A stretch of DNA of 46,854 nucleotides from Chitinophagales bacterium (GCA_017303875.1 JAFLBP010000040.1:1-46854), one strand, 5' to 3'; counted from the stretch's first letter, positions 33,073-42,346 are shown. Notes: generated from the letters alone by a model not told the origin. Made by a program: numbers and translations.

Positions 33073-34443
33073 ATGCAACAACATCCAATGTCCGCCGCCC
33101 TGAACAACCTGAGCTTTATCCTGCAATCCGCATTCCGCACCCCGTATTTTGCACTGCTGCTGTTGGTACTCCCTTTGCCGGCGCATGCGCAACCTTCCCA
33201 GCCCTTGCCCCTGATGAGTGCCGACCAGGCCGTGGAGCTGGCCTTGCAGAACAATTACGACATACAGGTTGCGCGTGGCGATGCCGACATTGCACACCTG
33301 AATAATACCAAAGGCAATGCGGGCATGTTGCCCACCATCAACCTTGTGGCCAATGAAACCTTTACCTTCAGTGCTTTTCAGCAAAAATTGGCCAACGGTA
33401 CCGAATTTGTAAACCCGGGCGCCGTTTTTAACAATGCCAATGCCGCCGTCCAGCTCAACTGGACCCTCTACGACGGCCGCCGTATGTCCATCACCAAAAA
33501 ACGCCTCGAAACGCTCGATGCCCTCGGCCAAACCAACCTTCAGTCCTCCATACAGCAAACCACTGCAGCGGTACTGCAAACCTACTACGACATCGCCCGC
33601 AGCCAACTCCAGATCAATGCCATTGAAGAAATCATCGCACTGAACAGTGAGCGTCTGCGTATTGCCGAAGCCCGATTGGCTGCCGGCTTCGCCGCGCAAA
33701 CAGATGCCCTGCAGGCACGCATCGACCTCAACCAAACCCGGGCCGACCTGCTGAACCAGCAAAACCTCATGCGCAATTCCAAACGCGCGCTCAACCTGCT
33801 GTTGGTGCGTCCGGCCGACACCCCTTTTGAGGTAGTCGCCAATATCGAAAATACATTTACGCCCGATCGCGCCGCCCTGCTCAATGGCATTCAAACCCAA
33901 AACCCCTCTATCCAGGCCTTACAAAAAAGCACCGAAGTGGCGGCCCTGCTCATTGAGGAAAGCGCCGCCCTGCGCAAACCCCGCGTTGTCGGAACCGGTC
34001 AGTTGCTGGCCCTGCGCACCGACAACGGCGCCGGCTTTGCCCTCAACAATACCCAGGCGGGCCTGAGCGTTGGCGCCGGCCTCGTATTTCCTTTGTACAG
34101 CGGCGGCAACATTACCCGCCAGGTAGAAACCGCCAAAGTAGCGGCCAAACAGGCGACACTGCGCACCGACGCCCAGCGCCTGACCCTCGAAAATACGCTC
34201 GACCAGCTCATCGCCGCCTACCAGACCCAAAAGGAAATCCTTGCACTCGAAGAGCAAAACGTGGTGAGTGCCCGCGAAAACCTCAAGGTCAGTACCGAAC
34301 GTTTCCGCCTCGGCCAGACCACCAGCTTAGAAACCCAAACCGCCCAGAACACCCTCTCGCAGTCGCTCACCCGCCGCAACCTGTCCCTGTATGCGTTAAA
34401 ACTGGGAGAAATTCAGTTGAAATTGCTGGCTGGGGGATTGTAG
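33073..34443 (+). CDS. TolC-family outer-membrane efflux protein
   Basis: A signal peptide ends near PAHAQ (about residue 40; an alternative start at Met6 would shorten it). The mature protein has two similar halves of TolC/OEP helical-hairpin repeats, each opening with a conserved segment: MSADQAVELALQNNYDIQVA in the first, and INGIQTQNPSIQALQKS-like in the second. Long coiled helices (EERLRIAEARLAAGFAAQTD; the conserved RFRLGQTTSLETQTAQN near the end) form the periplasmic tunnel. TolC proteins connect inner-membrane pumps to the outer membrane; here no adaptor or pump gene is adjacent. The gene follows the orphan kinase by 30 bp, so a shared transcript is likely. Confidence 0.92.
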   Translation: MQQHPMSAALNNLSFILQSAFRTPYFALLLLVLPLPAHAQPSQPLPLMSADQAVELALQNNYDIQVARGDADIAHLNNTKGNAGMLPTINLVANETFTFSAFQQKLANGTEFVNPGAVFNNANAAVQLNWTLYDGRRMSITKKRLETLDALGQTNLQSSIQQTTAAVLQTYYDIARSQLQINAIEEIIALNSERLRIAEARLAAGFAAQTDALQARIDLNQTRADLLNQQNLMRNSKRALNLLLVRPADTPFEVVANIENTFTPDRAALLNGIQTQNPSIQALQKSTEVAALLIEESAALRKPRVVGTGQLLALRTDNGAGFALNNTQAGLSVGAGLVFPLYSGGNITRQVETAKVAAKQATLRTDAQRLTLENTLDQLIAAYQTQKEILALEEQNVVSARENLKVSTERFRLGQTTSLETQTAQNTLSQSLTRRNLSLYALKLGEIQLKLLAGGL

Positions 34444-34450
34444 AAAATCG

Positions 34451-34458
34451 TAAATTTG
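34451..34458 (+). promoter_or_regulatory. -7 element before the AAA ATPase/HNH pair
   Basis: TAAATTTG matches TAnnTTTG and lies 24 bp before the ATPase start, in the short gap after tolC. The nearest TTG is 25 bp upstream instead of 19-20, so the -33 box is poor. The pair may be transcribed from its own promoter or by read-through from tolC. Confidence 0.4.
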
Positions 34459-34481
34459 TTGCCTGCGAATTCCTTGTAGCC

Positions 34482-35909
34482 ATGTATATCAAGAAAATTG
34501 TGATAGAAAACATCCGCTCCGTTCAAAAACTGGAGATGGAATTTCCCAAACCCGCCGGCTGGCATGTGCTGATCGGCGACAATGGCTCCGGCAAAACCAG
34601 CATTGCCCGGGCAATCGGTTTGTGTCTGGTAGGGCCGGGAGAAGGCGGCGCAGCACGTGTACCGTTTAATACCTGGTTGCGGAAAAATACAGAATATGGG
34701 TACTGTCGGTTAGACTTCATAAGAGATAAAAAATATGATGGAGAGGAGAATATCGACAAGGATACCAACCTGGATTTAGATAAGTTATTTAGCAAATTCT
34801 TTCTTAATCGAATATCTAAAGCTCAGTTTAAAACTGGAGATCAGGAAAAATATGTCGAAAATATAACTGTGATGGGTGCAACAGTAACCTCACCAAAAGA
34901 GATTTTATTAGTTGAGGAAGAGACGCCAAGAGAAATAGAAAAAGAGCAGCACAATGAAAAGGAAGAGGGGCAGCAAAACAAAAAATCAAAAGATTTATAC
35001 GAAAACTGGGGCAAAAACGGTTGGTTTTCCGCCGGGTTTGGTTCGTTTCGTCGCTTTACGGGTGGCAATTTAGGGACGGAGCGCTTGTTTAAATCGCATC
35101 CCCGGCTTGGGGCACACTTGAGTTTATTTGGCGAAGATATTGCCTTGTCTGAAGCGCTTGAATGGATCAAAGAACTGGATTATCTGCGTTTAAAGGAACA
35201 GGAAGCCGGTAGTGCCGGCGACAGTGCTTTTACTTTTAAGCAAATTATTCATTTTGTAAATGAGAGTCGCCTGCTGCCGCACAATATGCGCATTGACGGG
35301 ATAGATAAAGATGGCATAAAGTTCATAGATGGTAACGGAAGCAAGATAGACACCCTGGAGCTGAGCGATGGATTTCGTTCGATTTTGAGCCTTACCTTTG
35401 AATTAATCCGTCAGTTGGTGCGCGTATACGGCGCACGAGAGGTGTTTAAAGATATTGAAAAAGGGAATATGATCATCAGCCTGCCCGGCGTAGTGATCAT
35501 TGACGAGATAGATGCACACCTGCATCCTTCGTGGCAAACCGCCATTGGCGAGTGGTTCACCCAGTATTTTCCCGAACTTCAGTTTATCGTCACCACGCAC
35601 AGCCCGCTCGTTTGTCGTGCTGCCCGAAAGGGGAGTATCTGGAAACTCGCGGCGCCAGGTTCGGAAGAGGCTTCCGGCGAGGTGACGGGCTTAGACAAAG
35701 AGCGCCTTATTAACGGTAATATTCTGGACGCGTATGCAACCGACCTGTTTGGTGAAAGTCCGACCCGTTCAGCGCAATCGCAGGAGAAATTGGAGCGCCT
35801 GGGGCGTTTGAATATCTTATCGGCATTAGGCAAAATTACAGATACAGAAGAGCAGGAAAGAATAGTATTACAGCAAATATTGAGTACGGATGCTTCAACT
35901 GCCGGATAA
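34482..35909 (+). CDS. AAA/ABC-type ATPase, Septu PtuA-like
   Basis: This 475-residue ATPase of the SMC/RecF-like AAA_21 type has Walker A GDNGSGKTS at 32-40, an ABC-signature-like segment LSDGFRSILSL, Walker B VVIIDEIDAHLHPSW (about 337-351), and the switch histidine in VTTHSPLV (about 367-374). About residues 80-165 form a charged, low-complexity insertion (EEETPREIEKEQHNEKEEG) whose DNA is clearly more AT-rich than its surroundings. The stop codon overlaps the next gene, an HNH nuclease, by 20 bp. This pair is the architecture of Septu (PtuA ATPase with PtuB nuclease), an anti-phage system. The 475 residues are at the short end for PtuA. The alternative is a related OLD-like ATPase with an unassigned partner. 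Confidence 0.8.
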   Translation: MYIKKIVIENIRSVQKLEMEFPKPAGWHVLIGDNGSGKTSIARAIGLCLVGPGEGGAARVPFNTWLRKNTEYGYCRLDFIRDKKYDGEENIDKDTNLDLDKLFSKFFLNRISKAQFKTGDQEKYVENITVMGATVTSPKEILLVEEETPREIEKEQHNEKEEGQQNKKSKDLYENWGKNGWFSAGFGSFRRFTGGNLGTERLFKSHPRLGAHLSLFGEDIALSEALEWIKELDYLRLKEQEAGSAGDSAFTFKQIIHFVNESRLLPHNMRIDGIDKDGIKFIDGNGSKIDTLELSDGFRSILSLTFELIRQLVRVYGAREVFKDIEKGNMIISLPGVVIIDEIDAHLHPSWQTAIGEWFTQYFPELQFIVTTHSPLVCRAARKGSIWKLAAPGSEEASGEVTGLDKERLINGNILDAYATDLFGESPTRSAQSQEKLERLGRLNILSALGKITDTEEQERIVLQQILSTDASTAG

Positions 35910-36762
35910 ACCAGTCTCGGAAAGCACGCGGGCGCAACTTCAATTACTTCAGGAAGAGGTAAATCAAATACCTGATTTTGCAGCGCAGGTATCGAAGGCA
36001 CAGGGTTTGTGGCGCTCCAAAAACAGTGGGAATCGGGCGCGCATCGCTGCCTTTGAAGAAGTAAAAAGGATCCTCAAATCCATGAGCGTCGCCGTAGAGA
36101 TATGCAATTATTGTGAACACAATGAAGCCTCCGACATAGAACACATTTACCCGAAATCATTTTTCCCTTCCCGCACTTTCAGATGGGAAAATTATCTTCT
36201 TGCCTGCAAAAACTGCAACACAGCATTAAAAAACGACCGCTTTGCCATTCTGAATGAAGCGGATGAGGTTATTTACCTAAAACGGGGAACACAACCGGCA
36301 AACGACCGCGCCGCCTTTATCAATCCGCGTATTGAAAATCCAAATGAGTTTATCATCTACGATGCACTATCACACAACTTCGTTGTTATTCCTGAACCGG
36401 ATACGGCAGATGGCAAACGCGCTCATGTCACCCTAAAAATATTAGGATTGAACGCTCGTGATGCCTTGAAGCATGCCCGCAAGACTGCATACGAAAATTT
36501 CTATAACAGGTTGCTGGTGCTTGTACAACAACTTGAAGCCAGAGACTGGGAAACGCTTGAGCCGCTGCTCTCTCCTGATGCGGACAGATTCGACCGCAAT
36601 CAACCTTTGCAGGAAATTCAACAATCATTGAAAACTGCCTTACAAAAGCATTTCCAAAAATCGCCGCACCCGTCGGTTTGGTATGCCATTAAATTATTAG
36701 GCAGACACGATGCAAAATGGGCAAGACTTTTTAATGCTATCCCAGAGGCATTGAATTGGTAA
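35890..36762 (+). CDS. HNH endonuclease, Septu PtuB-like
   Basis: The HNH fold is visible in about 70-115: a zinc ligand pair Cys72-x2-Cys75 (ICNYCEHNE), the catalytic HNH strand SDIEHIYPKS with His85, the segment RWENYLLACKNCN with the second zinc pair Cys106/Cys109 and Asn110, then KNDRF. This zinc-ribbon HNH pattern matches, from memory, PtuB of Septu and the effector of retron Ec78. The ~170-residue C-terminal region is helical and probably contacts the ATPase. The ATG lies inside the last codons of the ATPase gene (20-bp overlap), so translation is coupled. The stop codon is 5 bp from the convergent PBP1A gene. Confidence 0.85.
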   Translation: MLQLPDKPVSESTRAQLQLLQEEVNQIPDFAAQVSKAQGLWRSKNSGNRARIAAFEEVKRILKSMSVAVEICNYCEHNEASDIEHIYPKSFFPSRTFRWENYLLACKNCNTALKNDRFAILNEADEVIYLKRGTQPANDRAAFINPRIENPNEFIIYDALSHNFVVIPEPDTADGKRAHVTLKILGLNARDALKHARKTAYENFYNRLLVLVQQLEARDWETLEPLLSPDADRFDRNQPLQEIQQSLKTALQKHFQKSPHPSVWYAIKLLGRHDAKWARLFNAIPEALNW

Positions 36763-36767
36763 GGCAC

Positions 36768-39455
36768 TTACCTTCCCCCCGGCTTATTCCCCTTTTTATC
36801 CTTTTCTTTTTCCTTGTCTTTGGGTTGCTGGTCTTCCTGTTTGTGCCCAAACAGGCGTTTGAACAAGCCCTGCTTTTGCTCACCGTCTTTCTCCGGCGCA
36901 TTACCGCCTTCTTCCGGAGCGCCATCACCTTCTCCGCCGGGTTGCTGATCAACTACTCCGCGGTTCTGATAGGCACTCTGAATGGAGTCCCGATAAGTGG
37001 AATCCTGCATCAGCAAATTGAAAGAATCTGGTTTAATACCGATCCAGGGGTAACAACCGAGTAAGCCCTGCACTTCGGGCTTGGGTTCAGGGAATTTTGC
37101 CTGAAACATTTTATTCATCACGCCATCCTTGGCAATGCGGTTCCAGAACCCACCCACAATCGGCAGGGCCATCGCAGAACCCTGGCCCAAATCCATGGAG
37201 CGGAAGCGCACAGCCGGACTCTCGGCGCCAACCCAGGCGCCAGTGACCAATTCCGGGTTGAAGCAAATAAACCAGCCATCGGAATGGTTTTGCGTCGTAC
37301 CGGTTTTGCCAGCAAAATCGGCATCCGGCGGCACATACTGGCGCAAACGACGACCCGTACCGTAGTTGATGACATTTTGCATCATTTCAGACATAATGGA
37401 TGCCTCTTTGGCGCCCAACGCTTCGGTCGGTTTCGGCTTTTGCTCCGCCTCATAATCATATATTACCTCTCCGTGGCGGTTCACCACCTTGAGTACCACC
37501 ACCGGATCGGGGCGTTTGCCTTCGTTGGCAATGGTGCCATATACTTTCATCATATCGTAAAGGGCAACATCGCAGGCGCCGAGGCTGATACCGAATTCGC
37601 GGGGGAGCTTGCTGTTCACGCCCATTTTGGCAGCCAGATCAATCGTTTTCTGAATGCCTACTTTTTCAATGAGCTGGGCGGCCACCACATTGACTGATTT
37701 GGTCAGCGCACCGCTCATGGAATACCAGCCGCCGTAGCGCTCGTCGGCATTGTGCGGCTCCCAGTCCACAATCATTTTGATCTGATTGGGAAAATACTGG
37801 CAGGGTTTGATGCTGTCTTGCAGCGCAGCAGCATACACGATGGGTTTAAATGTGGAGCCCACCTGGCGCTTGCTGAGGATATGGTCGAATTTGAAATATT
37901 TAAAATTGGTACCACCCACCCAGGCACGCACATAACCCGTTTTGTGCTCCATGGCCATAAAGCCGCTGTTGAGCAGGCAGAAATAATAGCGTACGCTGTC
38001 GAGCGGAGTCATGCTGGTATCGCGGTCGCTGCCGCCGTTTTGCCAGCTGAATATGGTCATATTGACCTTTTTTTCAAACTCCTTGCGGGCATCTTCCGGG
38101 CTTAGGCCGCTCTCGATGTAGCTGTCCCAGCGGCTGCTGCGGCGAATTTGCTCTTCGATCCATTTATCGTCGCCCCAGGGTTTTTCCTTGTAATTTTTCC
38201 AGTGTTTATCAAACTGACTTTGCAGTTTTTTCAGCTGTTCTATGGTTGACTCCTCCGCAAATTTCTGCATTTTGCTGTTGAGGGTCGTGTATATTTTCAG
38301 GCCGTCGGTGTACAGGTTGTACTTGCTGCCGTCTTCTCTGGGGTTGTTTTCCAGGATTTTGCGCATGGCGTCTGTGCGCAGGTATTCGCGGAAATAGGTA
38401 CCCAAACCGTCGTTATTGCTATCCACATTGTAGCGCTTGGCGCCGACCGGTTTTTCCGACAGGGTTTTGAACTCGGCTTCTGTAATATGCCCGTTGCGCA
38501 CCATCTGGCGCAGCACCACATTGCGGCGTTTTTTGGCATTTTCCGGATTGCGCACCGGGTTGTACAAGGTCGTGCCTTTAAGCATACCAACCAGCACAGC
38601 TGCCTGGTCGACGCTCAGATCTTTTGGCTTTTTATTAAAATATTGGCGGGAAGCTACATTAATACCAAAAATATCACCGCCAAAAGGAACGGTATTCAGG
38701 TAAAGGTTGAGCAACTCTTGTTTGGTATACACGCGCTCCAAGCGAATGGAGATAAAATTTTCACGTATTTTATTGATTAACAAGCTAATAGCATTACTTA
38801 TAACAGGAATTTTATAAATTCTGGATTCCGTTTTTATTTGAAAATATCCTTTACGCGGATACAGGTTTTTGGCCAATTGCTGACTCAGGGTGGAGCCACC
38901 ACCGAGATTATCCTGGCGGGTAATCATGCCTTTTACCACACGCACCCAGCTGAAGAGGTCGATGCCACTGTGTTCGAGAAAACGATGGTCTTCCGTCGCA
39001 ATCAGCGCATTAATGATGTAGGGAGAAACATTTTCAATTGAAATGGCCGTGCGGTTTTCAATATAATATTTACCGATCATCACGCCGTCGGCGGTATACA
39101 CCTCGGAGGCGTTGGCAGTTTCAATATTCTTCAACTCTTCGGAAGAGGGCAGGGCGCCGAAAAGACCAATCCATACCCCGATAACGAGGATCAGTAAAAA
39201 ATTGAAGCCCCATCTGAAGATGCGGCCCGTCCATCCCAGTATTTGTCCGGGAATGGGATATTTGGCTTTAAAATTGGCCCAACGCGTGCGCACCGGGGCG
39301 GTAAAATTGGCCCATGCGGTAGTGACTGGCGAAAAAAAGCGGCGAACCGGCGCCAAAACGTTATTGACAAACTGCCTGATTGGGGCAGTCAGGCTCATAT
39401 ATCGCGCTTTAATGCGGCTTAAGATATTGCCGACAGACTGGAAAAAATTACTCAT
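36768..39455 (-). CDS. Class A penicillin-binding protein (PBP1A-type)
   Basis: This bifunctional peptidoglycan synthase has a cytoplasmic basic N-terminus (~80 residues) and one membrane anchor (about 82-102). A GT51 glycosyltransferase domain follows with catalytic Glu155 in ATEDHRFLEHSGID and the motif GGSTLSQQLAKNLY. The transpeptidase domain has SxxK in VGSTFKPIVY (active Ser near 534), SVN, and GKTGTTQNHSDGWF (about 716). The last ~55 residues are a very polar, Lys/Glu-rich tail (KEKEKDKKGNKPGGR). The 895-residue length is at the upper end because of both terminal extensions. The gene is monocistronic and convergent with the Septu-like pair. Confidence 0.95.
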   Translation of the reverse strand: MSNFFQSVGNILSRIKARYMSLTAPIRQFVNNVLAPVRRFFSPVTTAWANFTAPVRTRWANFKAKYPIPGQILGWTGRIFRWGFNFLLILVIGVWIGLFGALPSSEELKNIETANASEVYTADGVMIGKYYIENRTAISIENVSPYIINALIATEDHRFLEHSGIDLFSWVRVVKGMITRQDNLGGGSTLSQQLAKNLYPRKGYFQIKTESRIYKIPVISNAISLLINKIRENFISIRLERVYTKQELLNLYLNTVPFGGDIFGINVASRQYFNKKPKDLSVDQAAVLVGMLKGTTLYNPVRNPENAKKRRNVVLRQMVRNGHITEAEFKTLSEKPVGAKRYNVDSNNDGLGTYFREYLRTDAMRKILENNPREDGSKYNLYTDGLKIYTTLNSKMQKFAEESTIEQLKKLQSQFDKHWKNYKEKPWGDDKWIEEQIRRSSRWDSYIESGLSPEDARKEFEKKVNMTIFSWQNGGSDRDTSMTPLDSVRYYFCLLNSGFMAMEHKTGYVRAWVGGTNFKYFKFDHILSKRQVGSTFKPIVYAAALQDSIKPCQYFPNQIKMIVDWEPHNADERYGGWYSMSGALTKSVNVVAAQLIEKVGIQKTIDLAAKMGVNSKLPREFGISLGACDVALYDMMKVYGTIANEGKRPDPVVVLKVVNRHGEVIYDYEAEQKPKPTEALGAKEASIMSEMMQNVINYGTGRRLRQYVPPDADFAGKTGTTQNHSDGWFICFNPELVTGAWVGAESPAVRFRSMDLGQGSAMALPIVGGFWNRIAKDGVMNKMFQAKFPEPKPEVQGLLGCYPWIGIKPDSFNLLMQDSTYRDSIQSAYQNRGVVDQQPGGEGDGAPEEGGNAPEKDGEQKQGLFKRLFGHKQEDQQPKDKEKEKDKKGNKPGGR

Positions 39456-39509
39456 AATGGAGGGACACAGGAATAAAAACGCAAAAATTTCGCCGATTTA
39501 TCCGAGCCG

Positions 39510-39517
39510 CGAAGGTA
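39510..39517 (-). promoter_or_regulatory. Possible -7 element of the PBP1A gene
   Basis: On the minus strand TACCTTCG (one mismatch to TAnnTTTG) lies about 55 bp before the PBP1A start. No TTG is seen at 19-20 bp, so the element is weakly supported. For the divergent NAD kinase gene, TACCTTGG at 39579-39586 is a similar near-match. Confidence 0.3.
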
Positions 39518-39614
39518 AAAATTTTCCGCTATACCGCTACTCCTTTAACATGGGAATGAATTTCCGCCGAATAGATACTACCTTGGCCCTGTATTTTGAG
39601 TCATCCGCGCAGAT

Positions 39615-40496
39615 ATGCAAGTAGTCGTTTACGGAAAACAGTATAAGGACAAAGACCGCCCCTACATTCAGGTCTTGTTCGATGCCCTGTATGCACAAGG
39701 TATCAACACCTATGTATACACGCCTTTTTTGAATGAAATCAGGGAATATATCAATTTTCCCGGCCCTTATGCGGCCTTTGACGATTACCGCGATTTCAAG
39801 GTACACCGTATAGATGTGGTGATTGTGCTGGGCGGCGACGGCACCATGCTGGGTGCAGTCACCCTCGTGCGCGATGCCGGCGTGCCCATGCTCGGTATCA
39901 ACCTGGGCCGCCTCGGCTTTTTATCCATCATCGAAAAAAAGTTTATCGAGGAAGCGGTAACCATGCTCGTTCGCGGGCAGTACGCCGTGGAAGAACGCAC
40001 CACCCTTTATTTGGAATGCAATCCCGAGCTTTTTGGCGACATCCCTTTCGCCCTCAACGATTGTACCCTGCTCAAGCGCGACACCTCTTCCATGATTACC
40101 ATTCATACCTTTCTCAACGGCGATTACCTGAATACTTATTGGGCCGACGGCATCATCATTGCCACGCCTACCGGCAGCACCGGCTACTCGCTCAGCTGCG
40201 GCGGCCCGGTGGTTTTCCCCGGCTCGGGCAATTTCGTCATCACGCCCGTTGCGCCGCACAACCTCAACGTGCGCCCGATTGTCATTTCCGACGAATCCGT
40301 TATTTCATTTGAAGTGGAAGGCCGTGCCGACAATTTTATCTGCACCCTCGATTCCCGCTTCGAACTCATTGGCGCGCATACCCAATTGGCCGTTCGTAAA
40401 AATGATTTTAAGGTAAAACTTGCCTTGCTGCAAGACCACACTTTCCTGCGCACCATTCGGGAAAAACTCACCTGGGGACAGGATGCGCGCAACTAA
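39615..40496 (+). CDS. nadK: NAD kinase
   Basis: NAD kinase phosphorylates NAD to NADP. The 293-residue protein has the catalytic GGDGT motif at 73-77 (VIVLGGDGTMLGAV), NLGRLGFLS, the conserved NDCTLLKRD, and the glycine-rich TPTGSTGYSLSCGGPVV segment. Length and motif spacing are normal. It is followed after only 11 bp by a YigZ/IMPACT gene and is probably co-transcribed with it. It is divergent from the PBP1A gene. Confidence 0.96.
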   Translation: MQVVVYGKQYKDKDRPYIQVLFDALYAQGINTYVYTPFLNEIREYINFPGPYAAFDDYRDFKVHRIDVVIVLGGDGTMLGAVTLVRDAGVPMLGINLGRLGFLSIIEKKFIEEAVTMLVRGQYAVEERTTLYLECNPELFGDIPFALNDCTLLKRDTSSMITIHTFLNGDYLNTYWADGIIIATPTGSTGYSLSCGGPVVFPGSGNFVITPVAPHNLNVRPIVISDESVISFEVEGRADNFICTLDSRFELIGAHTQLAVRKNDFKVKLALLQDHTFLRTIREKLTWGQDARN

Positions 40497-40507
40497 GCGT
40501 TTGTTCG

Positions 40508-41164
40508 ATGACCGACCATTTCCGCACCCTTGCAGCACCCGCAACCGGCGAATTTAAAGATCGCGGCAGTAAATTTATCGCCTATGCCTGGCCCGTCGAA
40601 ACCGAGTCGGAGGCCCTCTTGCATATTGAAGCCCTGCGCAAGGAACATTTTAAAGCGGCCCACCATTGCTTCGCCTGGCGCTTCGGCACCGAAGGGCAAC
40701 GCTTCCGCGCCAACGACGACGGCGAACCCACCGGCACTGCCGGCAAACCCATTCTTGGCCAAATTGACGCCTTCGGCCTGACCAACGTGGTGGTGGTGGT
40801 GGTTCGTTATTTTGGCGGCACCCTGCTCGGCGCTTCCGGCCTCATCAATGCCTATCGCGAAACCAGTGCCGAAGCCCTCCGAAATGCCCAAACCGTAGAA
40901 AAAATTATCGGGCAGGAATTTCAGTTCCAGGCAGAATACGCACTGCTACCCGACCTGATGAATGCCCTTAAAAAATACAATGTCAGTATTTTAGCTGAAA
41001 AATACGACGAAAAAGCGCATCTCGACATTTCCATACGCCTCAGTGAAACCGAATCGACCCTCCTTAAAATAAAAGCTGCCCTCTGGCGCATGCAGGTCGA
41101 TGAAATAGCGACACTCGACTGGCCAGAGGGCATCTTGCTGGAAAATCCGGAGACTGATTCCTAG
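40508..41164 (+). CDS. YigZ/IMPACT family protein
   Basis: The N-terminal UPF0029/IMPACT domain contains the family features GEFKDRGSKFIAYAWPV, KAAHHCFAWRFG, NDDGEPTGTAGKPIL and VVVRYFGGTLLGASGLI. The C-terminal ~70 residues form the small ferredoxin-like DUF1949 domain. At 218 residues it has the standard length. The molecular function is poorly defined; eukaryotic IMPACT regulates Gcn2, and bacterial YigZ has been linked to nucleic-acid binding. It follows nadK by 11 bp. Its stop overlaps that of the convergent T9SS gene by 4 bp. Confidence 0.9.
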   Translation: MTDHFRTLAAPATGEFKDRGSKFIAYAWPVETESEALLHIEALRKEHFKAAHHCFAWRFGTEGQRFRANDDGEPTGTAGKPILGQIDAFGLTNVVVVVVRYFGGTLLGASGLINAYRETSAEALRNAQTVEKIIGQEFQFQAEYALLPDLMNALKKYNVSILAEKYDEKAHLDISIRLSETESTLLKIKAALWRMQVDEIATLDWPEGILLENPETDS

Positions 41165-42192
41165 TTTTTAACGACTTTATTTACGCCTTTGAAGTGTCCG
41201 TTCACCTGAAGGGCCACAAAATAAGTGCCTGCGGGCAGGGCATTAAAATCGAGTTCTGTTTGTGTGTTGCCGGCATTGAGGGTGCCGAGCTGCTGCGTCA
41301 ACACCTGGCGGCCCTGTGCATCCGATACAAAAACGGCTGCTTTGCCGCCTTTTTCAAGATCAAAACGCAGGTTGCTGCGGTCTGTAACCGGATTGGGGGC
41401 AATTTGGAGGTCAATGCTGCTCAGTACTGGTTCCTTGGTGTCAACGGTTGTTCCGGTGAGCGCTTCGGCAAATTCATAGGCTTCTGTTTCGCCAAAAATT
41501 TCAGACAAACCGCGGTGGTAAGCAAACACCGGCGCTTCGAAGCTGGTAGTCCAGTATTCTGTGGCTGTATCGCGTTCTACCAGGCTGAAGAACAGTACCG
41601 TTGCATTGAGTTCGGTGATGCGTTGTACGCGCAGGGCAGGGAAGATACCCAGCTGTGTTTTCACGCTGCCCCAGCCGTCGGCCTTTACCGAGGTTTTGTA
41701 GGTACCGGCGAGGGTAAAGCCCTCAGCCATACCTGCAAGCGTAGTATTTTGGCTAAATTCAGTATTATACGTGAAGGGCAGGTTAAAAAATTTACTCGCC
41801 GGGGTGTAAGTCAGTTCATTGGTGCCGTCGGAAGAGCCCATAACCGAAAACTCGCTATTGGTGCCCTTATAATAGGTGTAGGAGCTGCTGTCGGTCACTT
41901 CATCGGTTGAAGCAATTGTTGCTGCGGGAAAATCGGTGATAAAAGGCGTGGCGCTGGCGGCGAGGTAGATCTGGCTGTATCCACCGGGCACAAGGCTGAG
42001 CTGGCTGAAATCCCAGGTTTGGTTAGTGCCTGAAGCGCCGAGGTTTACGCTGTCGAGTGCCGTTTCCGCGATGTTTTGAAAGTTGTGTTGGGTGTTGGCC
42101 TTCGGCATATTGGCCAGCGTGAGGGTGGGTGCTTGTGCGGAGAGGCTGGCGGCAGCGATAGAAAGCAGGCTAAAAAGAAGAATTCTCTTCAT
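41161..42192 (-). CDS. Secreted protein with T9SS type A sorting domain
   Basis: A signal peptide is visible (MKRILLFSLLSIAAASLSA, cleavage before QA). The middle ~240 residues are Thr/Ser/Asn-rich and beta-like, with no catalytic motif (TWDFSQLSLVPGGYSQIY is one recognisable strand region). The last ~75 residues form a T9SS type A sorting domain: LQIAPNPVTDRSNLRFDLEK ... AGTYFVALQVNG ... KVVKN. The protein is expected to be exported across the outer membrane and anchored or released. The stop codon overlaps that of the convergent YigZ gene by 4 bp. The near-promoter GACCTTTG lies upstream (minus strand, about 42259-42266). Confidence 0.88.
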   Translation of the reverse strand: MKRILLFSLLSIAAASLSAQAPTLTLANMPKANTQHNFQNIAETALDSVNLGASGTNQTWDFSQLSLVPGGYSQIYLAASATPFITDFPAATIASTDEVTDSSSYTYYKGTNSEFSVMGSSDGTNELTYTPASKFFNLPFTYNTEFSQNTTLAGMAEGFTLAGTYKTSVKADGWGSVKTQLGIFPALRVQRITELNATVLFFSLVERDTATEYWTTSFEAPVFAYHRGLSEIFGETEAYEFAEALTGTTVDTKEPVLSSIDLQIAPNPVTDRSNLRFDLEKGGKAAVFVSDAQGRQVLTQQLGTLNAGNTQTELDFNALPAGTYFVALQVNGHFKGVNKVVKN

Positions 42193-42315
42193 GGCGGTTG
42201 TTGTGTTGTTTGTTTGTTTAAAAAAACGACGTTTGCGGGCAATGCCCTTTCAAAGGCGCACAAAGGTCGGAAACAGTAACGGCCTGTTGCGAAATTCCGG
42301 TTTAGAATAACGTCA

Positions 42316-42346
42316 TTTTAACGCAGTGCGGGTGGCTGCGTTAAAA
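42316..42346 (-). terminator. Hairpin downstream of the DUF4143 ATPase gene
   Basis: TTTTAACGCAG (42316-42326) pairs perfectly with CTGCGTTAAAA (42336-42346). It begins 26 bp after the stop codon of the leftward ATPase gene. There is no long T tract beyond the stem, so termination is inferred from position and perfect pairing. Confidence 0.6.
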
